From Bromus sterilis (lineage: Eukaryota > Streptophyta > Magnoliopsida > Poales > Poaceae): a stretch of DNA of 64,000 bases. Of this stretch, positions 46,773-57,700 are shown one piece after another (the stretch's first letter is position 1; every line of letters starts with the position of its first letter). Location: the NCBI GenBank assembly GCA_950022295.1, contig OX465597.1, positions 395,131,016 through 395,195,015 of the forward strand, given 5' to 3'. A model generated the notes under the pieces. It saw only the letters and a program-made list of their open reading frames with translations, ran no database searches and was not told the origin of the DNA. A program made the translations under genes and the position numbers.

Positions 46773-47998
46773 TAAGCTGTTCAACCAGGACCGAGCTGAA
46801 CCTTGGAGCATGAGTGGTGCATAGCAAACTGCCACGCGTCGACTGCCTCTCGCGATGCCAACTGCGGTCATATAATCGACCAGCCAATCCTCTAGCTTGT
46901 CTGATCCATTGTACTTGGGGGTGTTCCTAGGCAATGTGAAACCTTTGGGGAACTGCTATTTCCGAATGCGCGTTCCAAAACAGGACGGACCTGATGTTGC
47001 ATCATCCTCTGGTTGTTGATCTTGCTGCAGCTGCTCGATGCGGTGCCTTACATCATTGCTCGCAATTGCTCGGGGACCCAAACGCTGACTCATTGCGGGC
47101 CGAACTGATGACGTCGGTTGCTCTTGATGCCGACTGTTCACTGTTGGCTCATCCTTTTGACTGCCTCCCGCATCCCCTTGATTCCTCCTACTGCGGTGCT
47201 GACTCCCATGCGGCGAAGACGCATGCCTCTACTGCCGAGGTAGCCGAACTGCTGCTGACCCACAGTCGGCCGAACTGATTTTGACGCCACGGGCCCTTGG
47301 GGTTGCTCGGTGGCCTCCTTCTGCTGCTGACTCCCTGCTGCTAGAAGATCGCGCATTTGGCGCGTCCTCTCTCGCAACTCCTCTCCCTCCAGATGCTCCG
47401 GCTCGTGGGCGATCTGCTTGGCAGCTCTCATGTTCTTCACAGGAGAGCTGTACGCGGTCTGTGGGATGGTGGTGGACGCTGCCGGATGCTGGGCCCTTGT
47501 CAGCTCTCTGACGGCAACTCGGAGCTCCTCTAACACTGGTGGTGGGATAACGTGCGGCCCAACACCATGCGCATCATTGTACTCCTGGTTTGTTGCTTCT
47601 AGACGACGTTTTTCAACATCCATCTGATCTGATTGCTCGGCCAAGGCTTGGCGAGATTTCTCCAGCTCGGCATGAGCTATCGCCGGATCTGCTTTAAGGC
47701 CCACATGAGTGCGGAGCACATCCCGCGGATTTCTCGGAGGTGTGGCAGTGTTGGCTGCCTCCTTCGCAGCTCGGGCTGCAGTGCTGTTGGAACTGTGGCG
47801 ACTCGATGCTCCCGCCATCAAGACCTCCGCACGGATGTGCGAAGTCGTGCCTTCCAATTCCGCAGCACCCGCCCCAAACGGAAGCGGGTCTGTGAGATCA
47901 GAGAACACCCGTACCTCCCTGGGATATACCTTTGGAAGGGCCACAACAAAAACGCGGTGGCTACCAAACGGAACAATGATGCCACGCGGCAGGGGCAT
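46773..47998 (-). pseudogene. Tat-type gag, N-terminal half
   Basis: The frame 47998-47138 encodes a long hydrophilic N-terminal region; MAGASSRHSSNSTAARAAKE near its start is a likely translation start. It has a charged stretch with RQALAEQSDQMDVEKRRLEA, probably coiled coil, and REAVKRMSQQ at the end. The next frame, 46934-46743, gives PRNTPKYNGSDKLEDWLVDY and LQGSARSWLNSLP, the conserved start of the gag capsid. The compound element inserted directly after this point, and gag continues at 27956. Stops between 47138 and 46934 break the frame. Confidence 0.75.
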
Positions 47999-48135
47999 TC
48001 ATGTCCCAAACCGTGAGGCGTTGTCGATGACGTAGTCCCATGCCCCGTACCTGAGAACCCGGCCGGACGCGAAGCGTGCGCTCCATGCAGATGATGGTCT
48101 CGTCTGGATCAGAACTTCAGTCGATGCCTCGGCCT

Positions 48136-48153
48136 GCCCCACGGTGGGCGCCA
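48136..48153 (-). other. Primer binding site of Tat-type element
   Basis: The minus strand reads TGGCGCCCACCGTGGGGC two bases inside the LTR edge. The position and TGGCGCC start fit a tRNA-derived PBS. The exact tRNA was not determined. Confidence 0.65.
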
Positions 48154-48155
48154 AA

Positions 48156-49140
48156 TGTCGTCGTTTGGTAATGGCAGATGCCATGGGGATGGCTAAACAG
48201 GAGGACAAACCGAGGTGAGTGTCAATGGTGCCGGAATCGAGAATGGGGACAAGCACAGTGAGACACCACGATGTACCCAGGTTCGGGGCTCTCCGTAGAG
48301 ATAACACCCCTAGTCCTGCCGAGCTAGCTATAAGCAATAACTCTGGCTACAATAAATGCTCCTTGAGCTATATGAGAGGAAGGAGAAGAGGGATCTAGGC
48401 ACAACTCTCTCCTTTCTCTCTCTCTCTGGTGGGTGAAAGTGAAGTAAATGCAGCTGTCGTCCCCCACGCAGGAGGGGTTACCGGGGCTCTTATAGGCCGA
48501 GCCCGGGGTGCTAAGGTAATTACACAGTAAAGGAGGACCCAGCTGTAAGCCTCAGGCCACAAGCTGGGGCCCTCATGACGTATGCTCTCGGCTGACCCGG
48601 AGTAGGCTTGCGGCTCTCCATGCCTCTAGCTCTTAGGTCTTGCGTAGTGAACAGTCAGCTAGAAGCTTGGTCTTGTCGGCCTGTCCGCGTGAACCGCGCT
48701 GGAGGGGACAGCACGTCCCTGGCCAGGCCGACGAATGAACATGACTTCTCTGCCGCCCGGATCTTCTGGGATTGAGCATTGATGATCTTGTACCAGGTGT
48801 CCGACCTGGGATAAAGTCAATTCTTGGTGTTAGCTCGGATGGAGTTTTGTCTTCTTCGACCGAATGAACTTAGGTGAGGTCGATTGCACTCTCCTGGAGC
48901 AATCGGCCTCCGACCTAATCAGCTCGGCCCTCTGGAGATTGATCTTGTGCTTGCTTGGTCTTGTTAGATCGGTGATCCTCATATCGGTGATCTTCCGGTC
49001 GGCCTTGACTAGATCGGCCTTTCTCCGAATGAAGATCTTCAGGTCGGCCCAACTTAGCTCGGCCTCACTTAGATCGGCGATCCTTTTCTTGATGTGTTGT
49101 TTCTCCTGGGTGACCCTACCCGGGGGTCATTCCCACGACA
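48156..49140 (-). repeat. 5' LTR of Tat-type Gypsy element
   Basis: 985 bp bounded by TGTCGTGGGAATGACC (49140, minus strand) and ...CCAAACGACGACA at 48156. The U3 part, at the high-coordinate end, is rich in repeated GATCGGCC/TCGGCC motifs (about 48890-49080). No 3' LTR copy exists in the window because the opposite end of the element is cut off at about 18663. Confidence 0.8.
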
Positions 49141-49461
49141 TTACCCTTACCCCCCCCCCCTCCTTTAGTTAGTCATTCTGGTGTGACTGACAAGTAAAAT
49201 ACTTTGTATATTCCCCCAGTTTCTTGGGACCCTTTATATATAAGGATGTGGGAGCTTCTCCCCCAGTCACCCTTTATTCGATTTTTTTTGCTTGTTCTCT
49301 ATAGTTTTTAACCTAGTGTAATTCACTTTTTCCCCGGACGGTCGCAAGCCTTTATCTATCGGTAAGCAATGCTGCAGCTTTATGAGGTTTTGAATTCGCG
49401 CACGCAAAAACAACCATCCGCCATTATCTCCCCCTCACGCGTAAGGTTGTGGGAAGATACT
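49141..49461. other. Unclassified sequence between the Tat-type LTR and a MITE
   Basis: It contains a run of 13 cytosines (49148-49160), a TATATATAA stretch (about 49232) and a polypyrimidine segment. It may be the target DNA or the edge of another LTR. No coding potential is seen. Confidence 0.4.
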
Positions 49462-49890
49462 GGTATTTGTGGGACACAGAGCAATTGATCCCGAGCTCAT
49501 ATGAGCTCGGGTGAACAGTAAAATCGAAAAAAATATAAAACAAATTCAAAAAAATCTGAATTTTTTTGTGGTGAATATTTGACAAATTTTTAACATTCTT
49601 GCAAAATTTCATCACAAAATAACATCCGTGGAATACACAGAAAAAAAAACAAAATCGATGCTCCAAAAATGTTGTTTTTACAGTATTTTGGAGTTCTGAT
49701 TTTGTTTTTTTTTCTGTGTATTCCACGGATGTTATTTTGTGATGAAATTTTTCAAGCATATTAAAAATTTGTCAAATATTCACCACAAAAAAATTCAGAT
49801 TTTTTTGAATTTTTTTCGTATTTTTTTCGATTTTACTGTTCACCCGAGCTCATATGAGCTCGGGATCACTTGAGCACTTTTGGTATTTGT
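49462..49890. mobile_element. Mutator-like inverted-repeat MITE
   Basis: A near-complete palindrome of about 380 bp (49487-49867) has arms starting GATCCCGAGCTCATATGAGC, continuing through the sequence before GTGAACAGTAAAATCG, and meeting at a short centre near 49675. GGTATTTGT is repeated at 49462-49470 and 49882-49890. A 9-bp duplication is characteristic of Mutator-type transposons. It encodes nothing. Transcripts would fold into one long hairpin. Confidence 0.65.
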
Positions 49891-50154
49891 GTTGTTTTCC
49901 TGATGAGGTCTTGAGAAAGGAGTTGTTGTATGAGGTTCGAAGAAGGAAGTCACACATGCATAATGGATAAATTCTTTGAATTAAATTAATTATCATAGTT
50001 TTTGATCTATTCTATACGGTATAAATAAACTTAATTAGTTCTTCCATTTTCGCGTGAGTTTACATATAATGTCTACATGTAGTAACATAAGGGACAACTT
50101 TTGTTGCCCTGTGAGCATTGATTTTTTTAATTTTAATTGTGATTGTGATTGAAG

Positions 50155-50606
50155 GGTGTGTTTAGTTTTTGGATGGAGTGGAATGGAATGGGGTCATGGA
50201 GCCGTTCCATTCCGGTGTTCTTTTTGGACAAAAAATTGTCACGGAATCATTCCATTCTTGTGTTTTTTCGGGATGGGTGGAACGGAATGAGAACAACATC
50301 AAACTCGATTAATTATTTTCTAATCTAGATTAATTATTGTTAAACTTAATTAATTATTGCTAAACTTGATTAATTATTCCTAAACTCGATTAATTATCAC
50401 TAAACTTGATTAAATTAGAGAGAAAGAGAGAGTCGTTCCACTTGGTCCGGCCGATTTGGCCAGACGGGTGCGTTCCGCATCTGGATGGAATATTTCCTTC
50501 TGAGGAACCATCTCGTTCCATTCCTTGTCCCAGCCGAACACAAGAACGAGCTCCAGGTGCGGAACGGTTCCATTCTGTTCCACCTCGTTCTAGAACCGAA
50601 CACACC
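50155..50606. mobile_element. Non-autonomous DNA transposon (MITE) with GGTGTGTT termini
   Basis: The ends are GGTGTGTTTAGTTTTTGG and, inverted, GGTGTGTTCGGTTCTAGAAC. The flanks GAAG (50151-50154) and GGAAG (50607-50611) may be remnants of a duplication. It carries two GGAATGG/CCATTCC-type inverted segments and an AT-rich tandem repeat in the middle. The superfamily (hAT or Harbinger) is not decided. Confidence 0.55.
50301..50415. repeat. Tandem repeat of about 20-22 bp inside the MITE
   Basis: About five units of the form AAACTCGATTAATTATTNNT follow each other with small variation. Confidence 0.7.
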
Positions 50607-51062
50607 GGAAGTGTATGCCTTGATCTTTATTGTAGGATGCAGTAATGTGCCATTGGTTAACTATTTTCCTTATTGTAACTAATGGGTTTTTAAACACAAT
50701 ACAACGTAGATGCTCACGTACACTCACCCCTATGAATATACGCATGCACATCATATCCCTATGATAATCTTCGTAATACTGAACCGATACATCATCTTGA
50801 AATTGACGAAGTTATCATAAACATTTCGTAGTCAATGGAAACGCTCCTCCAATAAAGAGCACATCGCCAAAAACCTAAAATAAATCCAGAAAGCAAGTAA
50901 CGGCTAGTGTACGATTTTTTTTATTTTACTCATTGATGTTATTGAAGTATTGGATGCCACAATTGTCAGAAAAGAAACTTTACTTTGTGGTTGGTTTCTC
51001 TACCGTTTCCCTTATTTTACTATAGCTTTGCAGGAGTATTTAGTAACAACTTTTCAGAAGTA

Positions 51063-51166
51063 CTCCCTCCGTAAAATAGTATAAGATGTTTTAATCATTA
51101 ATTTAGTTATTTAATTTAAAACATTTTATATTAGTTTACAGAGAAAATATTTAGTAACAGAGGGAG
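51063..51166. mobile_element. Stowaway-like MITE
   Basis: About 104 bp beginning CTCCCTCCGTAAAAT and ending ...AACAGAGGGAG, with TA before the left end and TA two bases beyond the right end. Terminal CTCCCTCCGT and TA target sites define grass Stowaway elements. Confidence 0.7.
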
Positions 51167-51535
51167 AATATAGTCAAAATAAAAATAAAAAAAGAAGGAA
51201 AATGTTTCAAATCACCCGGCTGATTATACATCCTACGTCCGCCGCCCTCTCCACCGTCTGATCACGTGATTATCTTAGGCGCGCGCTACGCAGACGATTC
51301 TGACTCTGACATGCTTAATGTGTGCGTGTGTGGTCCGTGGACCGTGGGGCGATGGCTCCATTCCTTGGCGTATACTACCACTTCATGTGTGGTGTTCTAG
51401 TACGTACGTAGGAGTACTATTTTTAACTTTCACTGCTACACATGCTTAGTGTTCTCTATTAGCCATGCATTAGCTAGACAGTATATATTAGCAACAAAGA
51501 CACAATTGTTGCTATTTCCATAGTAAAAGGAATAT
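51167..51535. other. Intergenic sequence without recognised feature
   Basis: AT-rich sequence followed by a G+C-richer part (51230-51350). No gene, RNA or transposon end was recognised. Confidence 0.4.
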
Positions 51536-51539
51536 ACTA

Positions 51540-52890
51540 CCATTTTTATCTCGACGGCAATCGCGCAACGAGGGCGACGATTGCAATGATGGCCATGTTG
51601 GGACCTTCAACGACGGGTTATGATCATGTCGATGATGATGAGTTGTGACCACGGCGATGACGGCGAGCCTCAACAACAACGGCAAGATGGGACGACGATG
51701 CCGAGCTACGACGACGATGACAGCGGCGAGCTGCGACAATGGCGGCGAGCTGCGACAAAGATGGTGGGGCTATGGCCATGTCGATGATGATGATCTGCGA
51801 CGATGGAGATTGTGATAAGCTGCAACGATAGCGACGAGATGGGACGACGGCGATGAGCTGAAGTGACAATGATATCGGTGAGTTGCGACTATAATGGCGA
51901 GCTACGGCCATGTCGACGATGAGTTGTGGCAACACGGCGATAATCTACGATAACAACAGCGAGATGTGGCCATGTCGACAATTATGAGTTGTGACGATCA
52001 CAACAATGGCGAGTTGTGGCGAAGCGATGATAATTTCGGATAACAACAGCGAGCTGCGGCCATATCGATGATGATGAGTTGCGATGATTGCAACAACGAC
52101 GAGCTGCGTCCATCTCGACGATGATGAGTTGCGATGATCGTAACGACGACGAGTTGCGGTGACGCGGCGATAATTTGTCATAACAATGGCGAGCGGCGTC
52201 CATGTCGACGGTGATGAGTTGCAAAGATCGCAACGCCGATGAGATGCGGTCATGTTGACGATGATGAGATGCAACGATCGCAATGACGGCCAGCGCGGCG
52301 ACGTGACGATAATCTACGATAACAACAGCGAGCTACCGCCATGTTGACAATGATGAGTTGCGACGATCGCAACGACGATGAGCTGTGGCGAAGCAATGAT
52401 AATTTGTGATAACAACGACAAGCTATGGCGAAGCGATCATAATTTATGATAACAACGGCAAGTTGCGGCCATGTTGATGATGATGAGTTGTGATGATTGC
52501 AACGACGGTGAGCTGCGGCCATGTCGACGATGATGAGTTGCGATTATCGCAACGACGACGAGCTGCGATGACGTGACGATAATCTGCGATAATAACGGCG
52601 AGTTGCTGCCATATCGATGATGATGAGTTACGACGATCGCAACAACGGTGAGCTGCGCTCATGTTGATGATGATGAGTTGCAAGGATCGCAACGGCGGCA
52701 AGCACGACGACGCGATGATAATCTACGAGAACAACGGCGAGGTGCGGCCATGTCGACGATGATGAGTTGCGACGATCGCAACGACGATGAGCTGCGCTAA
52801 AGTTGACGATGATGAGTTGCAACGATCGCAACGACGGCAAGCACGACGACACGGCGATAATGTGCGATAACAACGATGAGCTTCGGTTTG
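51540..52890. repeat. Degenerate tandem repeat with a higher-order period of about 138 bp
   Basis: The motif GATGATGAGTTGCGACGATC recurs at about 51633, 52072, 52122, 52210, 52258, 52347, 52480, 52528, 52620, 52668, 52758 and 52806. Spacing alternates between about 48 and 90 bp, giving a unit of about 138 bp over the better-preserved right half. Other recurring pieces are GATAATCTGCGATAACAAC and GAGCTGCGGCCATGTCGAC. The minus strand is open in overlapping frames because the period is a multiple of three. I do not treat these frames as genes. Confidence 0.7.
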
Positions 52891-53349
52891 CAACACAATC
52901 CTTTTTTTTGCGAAAATGCAACACAATCCTTATTGCAAATGCGGCCGCAACATGAAGCACATGCAAAGCTCATGTGTGTGATAGATTGTTGCCGATTGTT
53001 TGGTTAAAAGTTGATCAAACAATAGTGGAGGTGATCGATCGTTGCACAAGACCTAAACGAATGTAGTGTGGCATATTTGTGAAGCGTGCTTCCGCTTGTA
53101 CGGAATTAGTTCTCGATCGATCCATAGCAAGCCGGACGATTCTATTATTACGCCGGACTGATCGAACGAATCAATCCAATGGCTAGCTAGCCGGCGGATC
53201 CTAACGCGGCATCAGCTGGCGGACGCCTAGCGCGCCCCAAAAAAGAACCAGCGGGAACCAGGATGCCGCCCATAGCGGCCATAGGAAAACAGCAGGCCGT
53301 ATCCGTCCCGTCCCGTCCCATGGTAATATCCACCGGCCGGCCACCGCAA
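52891..53349. other. Upstream intergenic/promoter-distal region of the ERD15-like gene
   Basis: No coding potential on the minus strand beyond short shadows. It contains repeated ATGCAACACAATCC (about 52891-52900 and 52917-52930), several GATCGATC-type motifs and, near the gene, repeats of CCGTCCCGTCCC (about 53306). Confidence 0.4.
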
Positions 53350-53514
53350 CGGATAAGAACGCCACAACGGATAAGAACGCCCCGCCCAAAAAGATCCAAA
53401 GAAGCGCAATCACTCACCACTATAATACCATCATCCCAAGGCCAAACCTGTCACCGTCCATTCCATCCCCATTCCACACGAGTGAGCTCGAGAGTGAAGA
53501 GCAGGCAGGCAACC
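53350..53514 (+). promoter_or_regulatory. Proximal promoter and 5' UTR of the ERD15-like gene
   Basis: A 17-bp unit CAACGGATAAGAACGCC is repeated head to tail at about 53347-53382. A TATA-like TATAATA lies at 53421-53427, 88 bp before the ATG, which would put the transcription start near 53455 and leave a 5' UTR of about 60 bases. The ATG context is GCAACCATGG, good for a plant start codon. Confidence 0.45.
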
Positions 53515-54051
53515 ATGGAGGTGGTGACCGGCAGCAACGGCGGCAAGCTGAACCCCTGGGCGGAGCCCTTCGTGCCGGGGAGCTGGTGCCGCCCCGTCGA
53601 GGTGGTGGCGGAGGTCGAGGACTTCTCCCCCGAGTGGTGGCGCCTCGTCGCCTCCTCGCCGTCCTTCCGCGACACCTGGCTCCGCGACTACGGCGACCTG
53701 GGCCTCCTGGACGCCGACCAAGGCGCAGACGACGGCGACGCCTTCTTCCCTCCCCCGGCGCCGCGCAACGGTACGTGGACCAGCCCAGATCTACTACTTC
53801 TCTGCACCCTTTTCTTTACGCTTATTCGTAACTCGCCACCGTGGTTTGGAGCAGGAGGAGTAGAGGGGAGGAAGGGGGAAGCCGCCGTCAAGAAGAGCGG
53901 AGGCGACGTGGCGCCCTGGGGTATCGAGAAGTGGTGGAGGGCGCACGTCGCCTCGCCGCCGGAGATCCCCAAGTACGCGGAGAAGGCGCCCGCGAAGCTC
54001 GCCGGCGGCGGCGGCAGGTTCAGCCCCCGCACCATCCAGCAGCCGCGTTAA
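53515..54051 (+). CDS. ERD15-like: ERD15-like PAM2-motif protein (CID-type), two exons
   Basis: Exons 53515-53770 and 53855-54051 (intron GT...AG, 84 bp) encode 150 residues. Residues 11-21 (KLNPWAEPFVP) form a PAM2 motif, known to bind the MLLE domain of poly(A)-binding protein. Residues 35-45 (EDFSPEWWRLV) are the conserved core of plant ERD15 proteins. The C-terminus is proline- and lysine-containing and ends in FSPRTIQQPR, also typical. Length fits the family. ERD15 proteins are small, acidic, stress-responsive and linked to dehydration and abscisic-acid signalling in other plants. Earlier in-frame ATGs (53263, 53322) would add a tail unlike the family, so 53515 is preferred. The gene converges on the ASHR3-like gene and its stop is 676 bp from that gene's stop. 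Confidence 0.88.
   Translation: MEVVTGSNGGKLNPWAEPFVPGSWCRPVEVVAEVEDFSPEWWRLVASSPSFRDTWLRDYGDLGLLDADQGADDGDAFFPPPAPRNGTWTSPDLLLLCTLFFTLIRNSPPWFGAGGVEGRKGEAAVKKSGGDVAPWGIEKWWRAHVASPPEIPKYAEKAPAKLAGGGGRFSPRTIQQPR
53771..53854 (+). other. Intron of the ERD15-like gene
   Basis: It begins GTACGTGG and ends TTTGGAGCAG. At 84 bp it is a multiple of three and contains no stop in the gene's frame, so an unspliced transcript would encode 28 extra residues instead of terminating. Confidence 0.8.
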
Positions 54052-54726
54052 GAAGGGGCCAGCCAACCTCAACTTCATCACTCGTCACCTTCCGCATCTA
54101 GAATTCGAGATCCATCGATCTGCGCATAAATAATGCAACAAAAAAACTTACTACTAGTAGTTGTTTCCCGAGCTTTTCTGCTCTTAATTAGCTTTGCTTA
54201 ATCCCGTCGTTTCGTTCTAGTTCTAGTTTTCAGCTCAAGATCGAGCGGGGTCTCACTGCGCTCCGGCTCCGCTGTGTATGTACAGATGTCTGTAAATGGT
54301 GTAGTGTGTAATAAGATGCAGTGATGCAATGACTCTATTCGGTGCAAATGGTTATGCAGTCTCCGATTGCCTGATCTTCGCTGCAATCTGCCACTCTACT
54401 GTGATTTTTAACGTTGAAAGCACATAACAATGCTGCACATACATTCCTGATGGATCCTACGGAGAAAAGCGTACAAGCTCGACCTGACATTGCAATCCAG
54501 AATGTGTGAACTGAACTACTTAAGATGAAAAGAATTAGCTAAACAGTTTGCGCTCGGCATCTGTTGTACACACACACTTTTTACAGAGTAGAATCTGTAC
54601 ACTTGGAAGACTAGTTGGGTACCTACTACCACCATGCTGGTCAATCGATCTTCATTGTACATTCCATTTCCTGTTATCTAACTTTGCACTGAGCCTAGCT
54701 GTTATGTACCTACCCTTGGTCAATCT
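54052..54726. other. Shared 3' intergenic region of the convergent gene pair
   Basis: It holds the 3' UTRs of both genes. An AATAAG signal (about 54310) and AATAAT (about 54127) could serve the plus-strand gene. No other gene or transposon end was recognised. Confidence 0.55.
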
Positions 54727-57700
54727 TTACAGCTTCCCTCGGCAGTTTTCAGCCCCGCAAAAGCATTCTGTCTGTGGACCGAAATGTTGTTGGAATCTAC
54801 AAGATGGAGCAAAAACAGAAATACTGTGATGATGGAGTACATCATAAAACATCAATCACAAGTTTGTAGTACTCCGTATTTACTTCAATGCTAATTTTCC
54901 AAGTGAAACAATACAAAAAAACATTTCTTAGTGCTTCCTCAATGCTAAAATATTTTACTCAGGTGCAGTGCTATATGTGAAAGATAAATCCAGAATCTAG
55001 GGCGGTTAATCTGGCTATCATTTACCACCTTACACTAAGCTCTGCCTGCGTCTAATCGCTAATATGTCTGAGCCCTAGGCCTTTTGTCAACAAGTAATCA
55101 ACCATTATTGTGGTAAGAAATGCTGTGAAATACAGACAAGAACTATATAGTAACAATTGCTGCTATTTCTTACATCAGAATACTTCCAAGTTTCAGACGG
55201 TTGCCGCGGGGTACTGGATCTAGCACCACCACTGCTGAAATATTCTTTCGAGGTAAACCTAGTATTGTCGCTTGGATTTTATTTATATTTATTTATGGTT
55301 TCAGTTTTTATTGAGCTATGTAAAGGGAGGAAAACAGAGTACAAATGCTGAACATAAAACGGAATCCAGAAAAAGAAGATCACAGTGGAGCACCAGAAAA
55401 GGAAAAATTATACTAGTATGATTTAGTCAGGATAAATATCCAGCTAAGCATTTGTATGGCTACACAAATTATTGTTGTAACCAATTTTGTGGTGGTAGAA
55501 ATGCGCACAAATAATACCAAACATCAATGTGTGTAGCACATGATGGTAGAACGGTAGTATATAAAGTTCTAGGCTGATTTGAGCCTCTCATGTACCTGTA
55601 ATTGTAGGTCAAGGGCTCCCCCACTTGTATACGCTGTAAAGAAAACACACCAAGCCTCGTCTTGCCATTAACTTGCCTGGTGACAAATAACTCAGTTAAG
55701 TCACAGAAAAATATTTTTAGAGAATAAACAAACAGTAAGTCACTAAATCACCACTCATAGGTATCAAGATTCCAAGTTTCTGCAAATTAGACATTTACCA
55801 ATTCTCCAACTGACAATTAGGTCTGCAGCTGTGGTTGAAAAAGCGACAATCATTTCCTCTGAATGTTGCATCTATTACGAAGTTGTTGTTGACTTTACAC
55901 ATGTAGAAATTTTGATCTCGACGCTGCTTCATGTCTTGAAGCCTCGCTTCACATCTCACGCCGTCTATAACTGGAATGGGGAATTAAATAATTATAAGAT
56001 ACTACATTTTTTTCAAAGGTGAGCACCAATCATTATTTTTTAGTATATCTATTTAGAATATCTTTTGATGTTAACAGACATGAGCTCGAGTTAAGAGCGA
56101 TATGTTCAGCACAATAGCAGAATAGCTTATAAAAATCATTGGGAAGGTAATCACAAAGTCATTTTCTCCTGTACAGTCTACAAACATGGTAATTGGACAC
56201 GATGCCCAAGAGGATCTTTAAAAAGTTGAGTCGATAAAAAAATGGAGGCACCAGCCTGTTCTTTATCGTTTTTTCAGTTTTTTCTGATCTTTAATAGGTT
56301 TACCATTTTTCTAGAAATTAACTTAAAATAGCTCAGACTGAAAACAAGAACCAGTTATGATAAGCACATGCACTATACAGATAAGCAGTACTGCTTAAAA
56401 CAAAAACCTCAGTTTATTTTTCTAAACACTACTCTAAGCACCTAGCATTGTACATGGCCAAAGTAACCTTCTCGATATCTGAAAAAAGACCAAGTGAAAT
56501 ATGCTACGTAATCACGAACATTTACAAGTACGGAAAGGGAACACCTATTGTTGACGTAATAATAGAAGAAATTGGTCAGCATTGATAAGTATATCTGCTA
56601 AGTTCTTTCAATCACTGTACAGTAACTTGGTCCAACAAGCACATAAGATGCAGCGATGATTAGTGCAACAAGTGTAGTAGAAGTAGGGCTTTAAATGAAC
56701 TATAATTAGATTATAAAGCAAACCAAAGAACTAATCTCAAATACCTTCTCCAACAAACTCAATCACAAAATCACCTTCCTCAATGGTTTCCAATGCTATG
56801 GCACCCCATCCACAGTGTCGTGTCTACAGAACAAATCCATCAGGAAGTTATTTGTCACACAAAAATTTCTTAATCATAGCTATACTACCAAAGAAAGTAA
56901 TTAACAAGATGCACGAATATAAGGAAACAGAAATATATTAATATTATTGGCGCACCGGATCAAGTTTAGGCATGAAACTCCGAATAGAAAAATAAAATAA
57001 GTTATAGAAACGGGAGAAGGAAGAGCAGTCATGAAATTAAAGAGTATGTTAACATTGTAAAAAACATTCTAAGTTGTGCAAGTTAAAACCTTCAATTACA
57101 TTTTGTCTTTTCAAAACAAGAACAAAAGAAGTCCAATGAAAACCTTACCTTAACAATCCCGATCCTTTTCCCTCTGCGAAATGGTCTGTTAGTGCACTTA
57201 TTTGAGCAGTTGCAAGCCTGAGAGCAGCTAATGAAGACCGACCTGTAGGAATTATTTTCTATCAAAACATTGCACATGCACTATATAAAATGAACGTGTA
57301 GAATCACTTTCTAGAATACAAATACTCCAAACTCAGATACAGCACCACATGGGGAAAAACTGTCCAATTTGACTATTTGAGTATAATAATCTGGAAAATC
57401 ATTCTCTAATTATAAGTGCTTTAAATTCTGACGAGAATCAACTGATAAAACAACACGATATACATAGGGAATAAGGACCCCCCGCAAGCCTTGCACACAA
57501 AAAATAAAATTGGCTTGTACCTGCACGAGCATCTTGTTTGACAGGTCAAAGGAGGGTCACAATCGGTGCATTTAGCTTCAATGGCATCACCATCACATTT
57601 CTTCTTGACAAAATATACATCTTCGCTCATTAAGGAAATGAAAGATTCCAAAGTAGAAAGATAAAAATGGAAAAAATATAAAAGGGAAACTGGTCAACTA

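Noticed and set aside
51512..52966. Overlapping minus-strand open frames rich in serine, histidine and arginine
   Set aside because: They follow from the ~138-bp tandem repeat whose period is a multiple of three. No start context, conserved domain or single continuous frame supports a gene.
53263..53514. Extension of the ERD15-like frame to an upstream ATG
   Set aside because: The extra 84 residues are unlike the family, overlap the TATA-like box and the 17-bp promoter repeat, and the ATG at 53515 fits the usual start just before the PAM2 motif.
53431..54081. Minus-strand open frames over the ERD15-like exons
   Set aside because: Shadows of GC-rich coding sequence; no domain and no splice or promoter support.
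57421..57651. Independent 76-codon minus-strand frame
   Set aside because: It is exon 7 of the ASHR3-like gene plus flanking intron, not a separate gene; it also needs a non-ATG start.
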